NCBI GenBank assembly: GCA_043289735.1
Contig: CP171343.1
Coordinates: 434,001 to 498,000, forward strand
DNA length: 64,000 nt
Reading direction: 5' to 3'
Origin: Acetilactobacillus jinshanensis_A
Lineage (GTDB): Bacteria; Bacillota; Bacilli; Lactobacillales; Lactobacillaceae
A program made the position numbers and the translations under genes. Below, in pieces: positions 27,353 through 35,931 of this stretch (the stretch's first letter is position 1; each line of letters starts with the position of its first letter). The notes under the pieces were generated by a model. That model was not told the origin of the DNA, searched no databases, and worked only from the letters and a program-made list of their open reading frames with translations.

Positions 27353-27822
27353 TTAATCATCAGGTAAATGCTGCTTAATCCGTTCCGCCAAGCCAATCAC
27401 ATCTTCGGCCCGCAACGGAGCTGCGCACATCATATAATGATCATTCTTATTCATAAAGTGAAAAGCATACTTTTCAAAATTCGGCACCTGACCGTACGCA
27501 AACACTAAATAGCGATATTTTCTAATCGGTGTTGCAGCAGGTTCAAAAAGTAGTCGTTGATGGCGACCGGATACTTATTATAGGTGATCGCCTTTTTACT
27601 GAAGTTCTTCATACCGGTCAAAACGTGAGGAAGATTGCCCGAGATCTCGTACGACCATTTATCATGATCGACCACTAACGATTTATACACCGCGTGAACG
27701 TACATGATACGGTCACAGGTGACCTGATCAAAAGGATCGTTGATCAGATCCAGAGCCTCCCGAACGAAGGAATGTTTCGCCATTCGTTCGCAGCGATCCA
27801 AAAGCTTTACGACGTCAGACAT
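27353..27822 (-). CDS. Hypothetical protein following upp, frameshifted
   Basis: Starts at an ATG at 27822 overlapping the end of upp by 16 bases. The first frame (105 residues) stops at 27505; a one-base shift gives a continuation (YLVFAYGQVPNFEKYAFHF, then APLRAEDVIGLAERIKQHL) to 27353, about 155 residues in all. It is a soluble, mixed alpha/beta protein without a recognised family. Its coupling to upp suggests co-expression. Confidence 0.5.
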
Positions 27823-28383
27823 CCTTTGGTACCAAAAAGACGGTCACCAGCATCCCCAAAACCATATGCATTATAATTTTGCGGAGTTAATGGACCGTCT
27901 TCTTCAGAGGTATTAAATATAACTTTTGGATATTTTTTAAGAATCTTATTGATTCCGTTCGGGGAACAAATGATACACAGGAACGTAATATTACTAGGTG
28001 AAACGCCTCGTTTAACTAGAGCCCCGATGGCATCGATGGCAGTAGTACCTGTAGCCACCATTGGGTCAACCATAAACACCTTTCGTTTAGTAATATCATT
28101 AGGACATTTAACGAAATATTCATGCGGAATCTGCGTCTTCGGATCACGGTAAAGACCGATACAAGCGATTCGAGCGGACGGAATTAATTCCAACATGCCA
28201 TCCAACATTCCTAAACCGGCTCTTAAAATCGGGGCAATTGCCAGTTTTTTGCCGGTTAATTCCAATAATAATGTGACTTCTTTGATGGTGTCACGGAATT
28301 GTTTCACGCTGGTGTGTTTATTACGAATAATCGCCATTTTATGCTGAATTAACGGATGGTTATCAATATGAAAATGCTTTAAT
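27807..28383 (-). CDS. upp: Uracil phosphoribosyltransferase
   Basis: Makes UMP from uracil and PRPP in pyrimidine salvage. The PRPP loop VDPMVATGTTAIDA (about residue 127), APILRAGLGM and the C-terminal GFGDAGDRLFGTK are diagnostic. The first ATG in the open frame (28337) is internal. In-frame sequence upstream (HFHIDNHPLIQHKM) matches the family's N-terminus, so the real start is near 28383 although no standard start codon is seen there. The normal family C-terminus is GTK; here it runs six codons further to 27807, so the stop or frame there may be altered. Confidence 0.93.
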
Positions 28384-28384
28384 G

Positions 28385-28416
28385 AAAACCGACCTGATGA
28401 CGGGTCGATTTTTTAG
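28385..28416. terminator. Hairpin between the C26 peptidase operon and upp
   Basis: The inverted repeat CGACC(TGATGAC)GGGTCG, with AAAA on one side and TTTTTT on the other, lies directly after the 41-residue ORF and immediately before the upp coding start on the minus strand. It probably ends the upstream operon. Confidence 0.75.
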
Positions 28417-28421
28417 TGCTT

Positions 28422-28547
28422 TTATGCCTTCATTTGTTTAACGACCTGGTCATATTTCTTGACCGTCTGTTTAGGGGTTAATTTAGATAAATCAGATCTT
28501 TTCATATAAAGCATAGCTAATTGCTGAATAATCATGTTTCGGGTCAT
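28422..28547 (-). CDS. Small hypothetical protein, 41 residues
   Basis: ATG at 28547 preceded by AGGAAG. The product is a basic helical peptide (NMIIQQLAMLYMKRSDL, then LTPKQTVKKYDQVVKQM) that overlaps the end of the C26 peptidase in another frame. No family recognised; the terminator follows directly. Confidence 0.45.
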   Translation of the reverse strand: MTRNMIIQQLAMLYMKRSDLSKLTPKQTVKKYDQVVKQMKA

Positions 28548-29248
28548 GATTGTTACTTCCTATTCTCTTAAAGTAAGCCACCCGCTTTAAATAATCCTGA
28601 AAAAGCTTTTCCTGTTTTGGATAATTATAGTATAAATCTTCGGGATGCCACTGAACACCTTGCAGTAATCCATCCCGAGTTTCTGCGGCTTCGATAATAT
28701 GATCGGGAGCATAAGCACTAACGATTCAGCCTTTCCCGATCCGTTTAACGGCTTCGTGGTGGCGGGAATTAACTAAGGCTTTACGTCCTAAGGTTTGATA
28801 AAGAAAGGTTCCAGGTGTAACCGAAATGAAGTGAGTTGGTACGTTACCATCGACCGTCTGTTCATGCTGAATCCATAATGTTCTGATACAGAGTTCCGCC
28901 CAAAGCCACGTTAATGACCTGGAGCCCTCGGCAGAGGCCTAAAACCGGCTTATGTTCTTGAATCGCTCGATGAACTAATTTAATTTCAAATAAATCCCGT
29001 TTTCGTTCGCCTAACGGTTTTTCGTGATAAAATTGCGGGTCAATATCGCAACCTCCGGTAATGATAATCCCGTCAACAGCCTGTAAATAACGCTCGATTA
29101 ATTTTGAATCAACGATGGGTAATATAAATGGTAATGACCCGTTTTTGGCTACTACATCAGCCACCCGCTTATGAATACCTTCGGCAGCGGTCTGCCAATG
29201 GTTAAAAGTATGGGTATTAATAATGTCACTAGTGATTCCAATTTTCAT
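28492..29248 (-). pseudogene. Class C26 gamma-glutamyl peptidase (PuuD-like), frameshift and in-frame stop
   Basis: Class I glutamine-amidotransferase-fold hydrolase that cleaves gamma-glutamyl bonds. Intact to residue 128: GIIITGGCDIDPQFY near 80 and the nucleophile elbow VLGLCRGLQVINVALGG near 105, with the catalytic cysteine in GLCRG. After an indel near 28865 the protein continues (HFISVTPGTFLYQTLGR, SRHHEAVKRIGKG), meets a TGA near 28729, then IVSAYAPDHIIEAAET and the catalytic-triad region GVQWHPED. It lies behind a cysteine-rich leader ORF and hairpin, so glutathione or another gamma-Glu-Cys compound is a possible substrate (inference). Confidence 0.85.
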
Positions 29249-29291
29249 AATTTACTCTCCATTTCGATTGATCAATTTTAAAAAGCCACGA

Positions 29292-29334
29292 TTCACGCAG
29301 CTAGCCTGCGTGAACGGAGAAGCATCATGATGCT
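29292..29334 (-). promoter_or_regulatory. Hairpins between the leader ORF and the C26 peptidase gene
   Basis: After the leader stop the minus strand holds a perfect palindrome AGCATCATGATGCT (29321-29334). A 9-bp hairpin TTCACGCAG/CTGCGTGAA (29292-29314) follows and, seven bases later, TTTTT. The second resembles a weak intrinsic terminator, so an attenuator is plausible. Confidence 0.5.
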
Positions 29335-29340
29335 AATTAT

Positions 29341-29409
29341 TCAACACAGGCAGGTCAATTTTGAATCACTAAAGCAACAAGCCTGACACATTAATTGAAT
29401 TGTCATCAT
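29341..29409 (-). CDS. Cysteine-rich leader peptide, 22 residues
   Basis: From the ATG at 29409, with GAAGGGAG six bases upstream, a 22-residue ORF encodes five cysteines (including MCQACC and LTCLC) and ends at a TGA at 29341. It sits between a strong promoter and a hairpin before a gamma-glutamyl peptidase gene. The composition is what a ribosome-stalling leader sensing charged tRNA-Cys would have. This is read directly from sequence; the regulatory role is inferred. Confidence 0.5.
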   Translation of the reverse strand: MMTIQLMCQACCFSDSKLTCLC

Positions 29410-29433
29410 GAATAACTCCCTTCTTATCATATC

Positions 29434-29471
29434 GTATACTTTAAGTATACAGCTAATGATTTTAATGTCAA
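29434..29471 (-). promoter_or_regulatory. Promoter with palindromic operator for the leader/C26 peptidase unit
   Basis: Minus-strand TTGACA (29466-29471), 16-base spacer, TATACT (29444-29449). The -10 lies within the perfect 17-base palindrome GTATACTTTAAGTATAC (29434-29450), a likely operator. Confidence 0.75.
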
Positions 29472-29530
29472 TTTCACAAATAGGTCTTAGATGATTTTTA
29501 GCGATGAATAGTCTATAATATTAATTAGGT

Positions 29531-30235
29531 ATGTATACATCGATTTCCAATTCTGATTTAAAGAGAAAAGGAATGATCATTACGAAAAACAGTAGTAACC
29601 AACATTATTCATATACGTTAACCGATAACAATGTGGTTCATATTTATTCCCACATTTTAGATAACGAAATCATTGACATTACTTCAAAAGTAATTAACGC
29701 TTTTTATTATCAGGAAAATAAGAGTAATAACGTTATTATTCCAAAGGATAAAATTACGCAGAAATTATTGCCTTTCTATGATGAAATGATTAAAAACGCC
29801 GTTAATCGGATGTGGGGCAACAACACCCTGGGCTTGGATTTACCTAAGAATCCTCAGAAGATCATCAAGGAATTTCAGAACCAGACTGATATTAATCATT
29901 TCTACGCGTTAAAGGTTCATTCCCTCTTAGCATACTTAATTCCTAAATACTGGGCATACATGCAAAAGGCGACCGGAATTGCTCCGGCTCGTTTAGCCTA
30001 TGATCTTTACCAGATTCCGCTGAACCGTTCCAGCACGTTAAATTATTACGTTTACCGTGGTACCGACCGCGGATCTTATTACGTACCGAACCAGTTCCTC
30101 TTCGGCGGTGACATGCACGACAGTAAATTCTACGCCGTCAAGCACTTCCTAAAGTGGGCTAACGACGTCTACCTACCGAAGCACCCCGTTGATGAACTAA
30201 AAAAGAACGGCATCGAATTTCATAAAAAAGGCTAA
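29531..30235 (+). CDS. Hypothetical protein, 234 residues
   Basis: An intact open frame with a TATAAT box (29514) only about ten bases before the first ATG, suggesting a very short leader or a start further in (ATG at 29573 after AAAAGGA). Helix-rich C-terminal half with HFYALKVHSLLAYLIPKYWA and a conserved-looking YYVYRGTDRGSYYVPNQ. No signal peptide or recognised family. Followed by a strong terminator. Confidence 0.65.
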   Translation: MYTSISNSDLKRKGMIITKNSSNQHYSYTLTDNNVVHIYSHILDNEIIDITSKVINAFYYQENKSNNVIIPKDKITQKLLPFYDEMIKNAVNRMWGNNTLGLDLPKNPQKIIKEFQNQTDINHFYALKVHSLLAYLIPKYWAYMQKATGIAPARLAYDLYQIPLNRSSTLNYYVYRGTDRGSYYVPNQFLFGGDMHDSKFYAVKHFLKWANDVYLPKHPVDELKKNGIEFHKKG

Positions 30236-30259
30236 TTTAATGTAATACTTAATAATATG

Positions 30260-30289
30260 AAAGCATCCCCTTTGTGGGATGCTTTTTGT
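30260..30289 (+). terminator. Intrinsic terminator
   Basis: Perfect hairpin AAGCATCCC/GGGATGCTT with TTTTTG, 25 bases after the stop at 30235. Confidence 0.93.
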
Positions 30290-30309
30290 TTAGAACAGGA
30301 GAATCAGCG

Positions 30310-30868
30310 ATGCGAACTAAACCGATTCTTAAATTAATTAAATCCCTGCGTTTTCACGTTAATAATCACGATTCGTTTAAAATCGATTATGATATTCGAA
30401 ACGTTATTCAGGTCATGCAGCATTTTCAAGCCGTTAGTAATAAGATGACTCAATATCCGGATATGGACGTCAGTAAAAAGGTCGTTAGCTATGCAGAGGA
30501 TCTGCAAAATTTACTTCATGATTATCCAGCTTACCCTGATTTTAATCGTCAGGAAGAAAAACGGTTCATTCACGATCTCTGAAAGGTCTATTACTTCATT
30601 TATTTCGATATGCAGAACAAGTGTGAAGTTAAAGAAATTGAACGACCGTTAAAAAAGCGCAGACGGTGGCATTTAAAAAGAAGCGGCAAGCGGCAACGTA
30701 ATTCTCGACGCGCGTTTCGTGTCTGACGCTAACTTTACGCCTAGCCCGAACGGGACTTTGATTATTAAGTATTTACCGAAGGAAACGATTAAAAAGTTTT
30801 TAAATAACTTTATGTTTATAATAATTAGTCATCAAAAAATCATTATAAATATGATAACGACTAACGCC
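30310..30868 (+). pseudogene. Hypothetical gene interrupted by a stop and a frameshift
   Basis: ATG at 30310 with AGGAGA upstream. The first 91 residues (IKSLRFHVNNHDSFKIDYDI) end at a TGA at 30580, after which the same frame stays open (KVYYFIYFDMQNKCEVKEI, then a Lys/Arg-rich stretch) to about 30725. A shift then leads to a tail (FVSDANFTPSPNGTLIIKYL) ending at 30868. No family recognised. The basic middle segment could bind nucleic acid, but this is speculative. Confidence 0.45.
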
Positions 30869-31078
30869 TAAAGCGGATAGGTACAGAGCGCTCATGATCC
30901 CGGTCCGGTCACGGCCCTGAATACAGTGGAAGTAAATCGCACCGTTTTTATTATTTAATAATTGAATGAATTTCCGTACTTATAAATTTCACCACCGTAA
31001 CGGATCAGCACCACCCTGATGATGATGACTGCGTAAATCAATCACCTCGTGAATTACCGTATCTTGAGCTCTTATGCA
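30800..31078 (-). pseudogene. Tyrosine/serine protein phosphatase remnant
   Basis: The minus strand carries the P-loop of the Tyr_phosphatase3 family: FHCIQGRDRTGIMSALYLSA (about 30890-30945), with the nucleophilic cysteine and arginine intact, followed by RYHIYNDFLMTNYY. Upstream, EVIDLRSHHHQGGADP lies in a shifted frame. The N-terminal 80 or so residues are gone and the remnant abuts the end of the pyridoxine kinase gene. Confidence 0.7.
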
Positions 31079-31080
31079 GA

Positions 31081-31536
31081 TTATAGAGATTTGTTGTTCA
31101 CTTTCACAAAATGATTAATCGGACCATAAGCATGGCCAATGTCTAAAGAATCACGGATCGCGCGATCAACATAAGCCCGAGCGTGTATAATGGAATCTTT
31201 CACTGATCTTCCTTTCGCCAAACCGGCTGAAATACCGGCTGACAAGGTGTCGCCCGTTCCGTTCTTGCGCTTAGTCTGATAATATAGCCAGCATCCCGGT
31301 CTTAGCGGATCTTATATTATAATCATCCGCTAAATCTTTAAATTCTTGATCAATAAACGATAACGGCATGATCTGCTAGCGTGGATACCGTACGAATTAC
31401 CGGATACACAGGCCGTAATAATCGAAGCTCCATAAACTTTAAAGTGCAAAAAAGTTTCTAAATCAGCCTGCATCCCCGCACTGCCGTCACTATCCGAGCC
31501 GGCAATCGTTACGGCTTGTGGAAATGAATTTAACAT
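31081..31536 (-). pseudogene. Pyridoxine/HMP kinase (PdxK/ThiD family) with a large internal deletion
   Basis: Ribokinase-fold vitamin kinase. The N-terminus (VTIAGSDSDGSAGMQADLET, then TACVSGNSYGI) and the C-terminus (KNGTGDTLSAGISAGLAKGR, DSLDIGHAYGPINHF) are recognisable. The anion-hole GTGD motif and catalytic Asp are in the second part. About 100 central residues are missing between AKTGMLA and KRKNGTGD, and frames differ on the two sides. It probably phosphorylated pyridoxal or hydroxymethylpyrimidine. An IS200/IS605 element lies just upstream of its start. Confidence 0.82.
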
Positions 31537-31557
31537 TATTAATCACTTCCTTATCAA

Positions 31558-31690
31558 CTAACTCCCGTCTAAAGGCGGGAGCATGATAGACATCACTTCT
31601 ATGAATAGAACGAAGTAATTGACTACCAGTAGTCTAGCTGTGGGAGGTATCTAGAAGCCTTACGGCTTCCCCGACAGAGCCTACTTAGCT
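31558..31690 (-). ncRNA. Probable reRNA (omega RNA) region of the IS200/IS605 element
   Basis: The minus-strand sequence after tnpB and up to the right-end hairpin contains several stem-loops (GGGAAGCCGTAAGGCTTC, then CCCACAGCTAGACTACTGGTAG) and ends at the end hairpin, the position of the TnpB guide RNA scaffold. The guide would be the flanking sequence below 31560. Call rests on position and stem pattern only. Confidence 0.5.
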
Positions 31691-31749
31691 AGACCATATT
31701 ATTAAGCTTGCTAGTCGACTTTAATTCGCCGGTTGACTGCGGTCTTAGG

Positions 31750-32447
31750 TTAAATTAGTATCATTATCAAAAAGATATTAATGGCAGCGTTCTGATCACG
31801 AATATGATAAGCCATTAGAACGTGTACAAATGAATCCACATTTACTGCACATTTGTGTGGTATAAGCAGGATTTACTAAGATTACATTTTTACCGTACAT
31901 TTTAGCTTTACGCTGTAGCATCGATAAGAATGCACGCCAGCCAACATCACTAATTTTCTGAGCTAATTTATGATTGCGTAGCATATTCTTACTTTTGAGG
32001 TTCTCTGCAACTATCAAATCTTGGTTCTCGATAAGTTTCGTTGAAATTAGCATGACGGATTCGTGCCCGCTGATATCCTCTATCTACAGAAAGATCAATA
32101 TGATGATGAGTGGCATATCGCCTACGGCGATTAACTCGCTGATTAAGAAACTTTAGGTATGGTAGTCCCTGAGTGTAGAACCTAGGATTGGGAACTTCGT
32201 TCCCATGATTATCCATCAAGAAGTTAGATACATTCATATCAATACCAAGTCTGATACTTCCAAACGTAAGGAGCTGCTTTCTTACTATGAAATTGGGGCT
32301 GACCTTGTTTGCGCTTATTGGCTATTAGATGATTATAATAATAACGGCTCTTATCAGAATTTACCTTAATGATTGCTTTTGTTTATCCGAAGGATAAAAG
32401 CGGTACTTAAATCCAAAATGATACTGTAACTGCGACATTGCTTTCAT
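31750..32447 (-). pseudogene. TnpB RNA-guided nuclease, decayed
   Basis: The N-terminal FGFKYRFYPSDKQK, the RuvC-I-like LGIDMNVSNFLMDNHG, the helix with RNHKLAQKISDVGW and AENLKSKNM, the zinc-finger half MCSKCGF and the terminal HIRDQNAA are all recognisable. They lie in different frames with part of the middle missing. The second zinc-finger CxxC pair is lost. It cannot encode an active nuclease as written. Confidence 0.8.
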
Positions 32448-32541
32448 TTGATTTCACCTCCTTCTACATTTATAATTATAGCATGTTAATGGATTGATTA
32501 AAATAATATATAATCACTATATTATTAGTATATAAGGAGAT

Positions 32542-32979
32542 ATGTATATGGATAAGAAATATGATTATAATGATGCAGTCCATATGAGGAATTATGTTTA
32601 TAATATTCATTGTCATTTAGTTTGGGCTACTAAATATCGTAACAAGGTCTTTGTAACACCTAAGTTAGTTCAAGGTATGGAAAAACTGCTTAAGTATATC
32701 GCCAAGTGCAACGAAGTTGCAGTAGAAAATATTAAAGTGATGCCTGACCATGTGCATATGTTAGTATCATTTAGACCAAAGTTATCAATCACTACTATGA
32801 TACGCACACTAAAAGGCAACAGTGCTAGATATTTCCTACTTAATCATCCAAAACTTCGTAATGAAGTTTTCTGGAGCAATCATTTATGGTCTCATAGCTA
32901 CTACGCTAGAACCGTAGGTGACATGAGCAGAGAAACCGTTGAAAAGTACATTGAAGACCAATATCAAAATAGTCCGTAG
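32542..32979 (+). CDS. tnpA: IS200/IS605-family transposase TnpA
   Basis: An intact 145-residue Y1 HUH transposase that moves the element as single-stranded DNA. The HUH motif is in VMPDHVHMLVSF (about residue 68) and the catalytic tyrosine in VEKYIEDQ near 138. AAGGAG precedes the ATG; an alternative ATG lies two codons later. Confidence 0.95.
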   Translation: MYMDKKYDYNDAVHMRNYVYNIHCHLVWATKYRNKVFVTPKLVQGMEKLLKYIAKCNEVAVENIKVMPDHVHMLVSFRPKLSITTMIRTLKGNSARYFLLNHPKLRNEVFWSNHLWSHSYYARTVGDMSRETVEKYIEDQYQNSP

Positions 32980-33097
32980 CTCAACTTAGACAAAAGAAAG
33001 CGAAAATGACGAACTTCATCTTCTGTTTGAAAGCAGGAGTATTCGTTCTATTTTCGCTAAGTTTCGATAAATAAAAAATTGATTATAAAATGAAATC

Positions 33098-35492
33098 TTA
33101 TTTAATGGCTTTCATAACGGCTGATTTTTCGTCATGAATCAACCGGACCTTATTTTCGATAGTTTCTTGATCCAGTTTGATTTCACGGCCTAAGCCGGGA
33201 ACCGTCAACTTCGGATCGAAGAACGCTTTAAATTCAGCTAAGCGTTGCGGAGTATGGAACGTTCCCGCGATTAAGGTAATGTACATCGCGAATTCCATAT
33301 CACCGCCGAGTTTCTTGACGAGCCATTGCCAGTTGTTTCGGAACCAGTCCCAGTCGGCTTGCTGGCCGCGTGAATTGTTAAGAACCCTGATGAACCAGCT
33401 GCGGTGGTCCTGCGGCTTGATAAAGCGGCTGTCTTTATAGCTATGAATGATCCGACTAAGAACGAAGAATCTTTAGCTGAGTTACCGCCAACATCAAATC
33501 GGTCTTATAACTAGGATCGCCGGTCGTTACGTAGCCGTGTTTAAGCCGGTCATAAAGCTGCTGATTACCGTAATTCTTCATTTCGTTGGCTAAGATAAAC
33601 CGCGTAGATCAGCCGCGATCTTACCGGGTTGGGTTGTTAGCGTATAAAGCTTCCCGTAAGACGAGTTTACGGACTAAGCCGTCGTCGTTGGTGTCGTTCG
33701 GCTGATGCTGAACGCCTAAACGATTGAACTGATCAGTAGTCAAGAGATCAAAGAAGCCCTGCAGCTGCTTTTCGTCTGCGGAGCCGGGTTTAACGAAGTC
33801 CTTTAATTCGTCAGCTAAGTGATACAAAGCTTGGTTAACGATTGCGGAATGACTGTCCGAGAGCTTAAGTAATAACGGAATCACGTCAGCATACGAAATC
33901 TGATGAGCTTCGGCTAATAAACGGGAATATTCTAACAACTGGAGCTGCCCGACGTTGCCTAATTTATCCAAGTGCTCAAGCTGATCTTCTAATAATTGAT
34001 GATCATACTTAACGATGAAGTGCGAATTGTTGCCGACGTTTAAAACGAACGGTTAGTTGGCGTTTAACGGGATATCCCACTGACGACCGACGTCTTTGCC
34101 GTTACCGATAAAGAACTGCTTCTGGGATAAGACCAAGTCACCGTTTTTATTAACGCTTGCGGAAACGACGGGGTAACCCGGTTGAGCTAACCAGGTATGC
34201 ATTAATTTACCAACGTCGATGCCGGAAACTTTGCCTAAGGCGTTCCAGAGGTCATTACCCTTGGCGTTATGGTACTTATGGGTGTTTAAGTAAAGCTTTA
34301 AACCGTTCCGCAAGTTTTTATCACCTAATAAGGCGCGGACCATAACTAACATCCGAGCACCTTTAGCGTAAACGATGGCCGGATCAAATAAGGAGTTAAT
34401 GTCAGCCGGCTTTTCGACGTTGACCTGAATCGGCTGAACGCCGTCGATCGCGTCCCGTTGCAAAGCCATCGGAACTTCCGAAGTCTGGAAACGATCCCAG
34501 ATGTGGAACTGCGGTTTGATGGCGTTGACCGCGACGTATTCCATCATGTTCGCAAAACTTTCGTTCAGCCAGATATCGTTCCACCAGTTCATGGTGACTA
34601 GATCACCGAACCATTGATGGGCTAATTCATGGGCAACCACCGTGGCAACCAACTGGCGCTTGGCGAATGACGTGTTCTTAGGATCCAACAGCAATAGTGA
34701 TTCACGATAAGTTACCAAGCCCCAGTTTTCCATGGCGCCGGCTGAAAAATCAGGCAACGCCAGCTGCCAGGAATGCGGCAACGGATACTTAACGTGGTAG
34801 AAGTTTTCGTAAAATTCGATCGAACGCTTGGCAATGTCTAAAGCAAAGTCCAGTTCGTCCGGCCGATGAGCCTTGGTGGCGAAGACCCCGATCTTAACGC
34901 CGTCGTTGGTTTGGGTCAACTTGGACTGCATTTCACCAAAGGCAAAGGCAATCAAGTAAGTCGACATCCGACGGGTGGTTTCAAAATAATGAACGCCGTT
35001 GACGACCTTCTTTTCGGGCATGTTGCTAATGGCGATTTCACCCCGGTGTTCATCAAACTTCAAAGCCAGACTAAAGGTCGCTTTAGCGGCCGGTTCGTCT
35101 ACACACGGAAAGGCCTGCCGAGCAAAGTTGGTTTCGAACTGGGTCCCCACTAATTCCTTTTTAACACCGTTAACCTGATAGTAAGACGGGTAAATTCCCA
35201 TCATTTTATCGGTTAACGGAGCGGAATACTGAACGGCTAAAGTTACGTTGCCGGCTTTCGGTAATTTAATGTTGAGGTGTTCTTTAGCATTATCAACCTT
35301 AAACGGAACTCTTTGATCGTTAGCCGTTACCGAAGCAATCTTCATATCTTTTTCATGAATGGCAACGTTAGCTTGGCTAGCGTGACCTTTCACAACGGAT
35401 TTACCGCTGATTTTTTTGTTTTTACGGTTAACGTTAATGTATAAATCATAATGTTGAGGCTGAAATAAATTCAGCAAACGATGTGCTGTCAT
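33098..35492 (-). pseudogene. pepN: Aminopeptidase N (M1 family), interrupted
   Basis: Cytoplasmic zinc aminopeptidase (normally about 840 residues) that trims peptides after proteolysis. The true start is the ATG at 35492 with AGGAGG upstream. The first 480 residues are intact with GAMENWG, the zinc motif VVAHELAHQWFG and the distal glutamate in NESFAN. An in-frame TAA at 34053 interrupts LNAN/PFVLNVG without changing frame, and further breaks occur near 33600 and 33440 in the helical C-terminal domain. The C-terminal end at 33098 is recognisable. Follows flavodoxin, overlapping its 3' end. Confidence 0.9.
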
Positions 35493-35916
35493 AAATGAGC
35501 CTCCTAATTTTAATATCTTTAGCATCGGGTTCTAAATTAATTTTTAAACACTTAGCACCCTGGACGGCTTTAGTCCGTTTAAAAGCTTGGTCAAAAATAT
35601 CCACGGCGACGTTATAAAAGCGTTTATAGAAAGTATCTCCTGATCCAGCCACTCCATAGATCTGCTTAGATAAATCGAGTTTCTTCAATTCTGAAAAGAA
35701 ATCAATGCTTTCAATCGGTAAGTGCTTATCCCCGTTTTCGTAAGTATAGCTGCACACTACACAAATATCGGCATCTTTAAATTCGATGGGATCGGTCTGA
35801 TCCATATCGGTTTCAATAGTCTTAACCCCTAGATTAGTTAATTGATCGGTTACAGCATCGGCAACTAATTCGTTATTTCCGGTAATGGTCGCAAAAACGA
35901 CGTGAGCTTTTAACAT
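35446..35916 (-). CDS. Flavodoxin
   Basis: A 156-residue FMN-binding electron carrier. The phosphate loop is ATITGNNELVADAV near the N-terminus, followed by SYTYENGDKHLP and GVAGSGDTFYKRF, typical of short-chain flavodoxins. It may supply electrons to nearby iron-sulphur or ribonucleotide-reductase activation chemistry (inferred). Its last 16 codons overlap the pepN start, and this tail (SFAEFISASTL) is unusual, so the stop may be altered. It follows sufB closely. Confidence 0.9.
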   Translation of the reverse strand: MLKAHVVFATITGNNELVADAVTDQLTNLGVKTIETDMDQTDPIEFKDADICVVCSYTYENGDKHLPIESIDFFSELKKLDLSKQIYGVAGSGDTFYKRFYNVAVDIFDQAFKRTKAVQGAKCLKINLEPDAKDIKIRRLIYDSTSFAEFISASTL

Positions 35917-35931
35917 ACGTAAGAACCTTTC

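Larger units (their letters stand above)
31556..33062. mobile_element. IS200/IS605-family element
   Basis: Divergent tnpA (plus) and decayed tnpB (minus), as in the IS608 arrangement. It is bounded by subterminal hairpins: CTCCCG...CGGGAG at 31562-31581 and a long imperfect hairpin AGCGAAAAT...ATTTTCGCT at 32999-33058. No terminal inverted repeats or target duplication, as expected for this family. It lies between the pyridoxine kinase and pepN genes. Confidence 0.85.
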
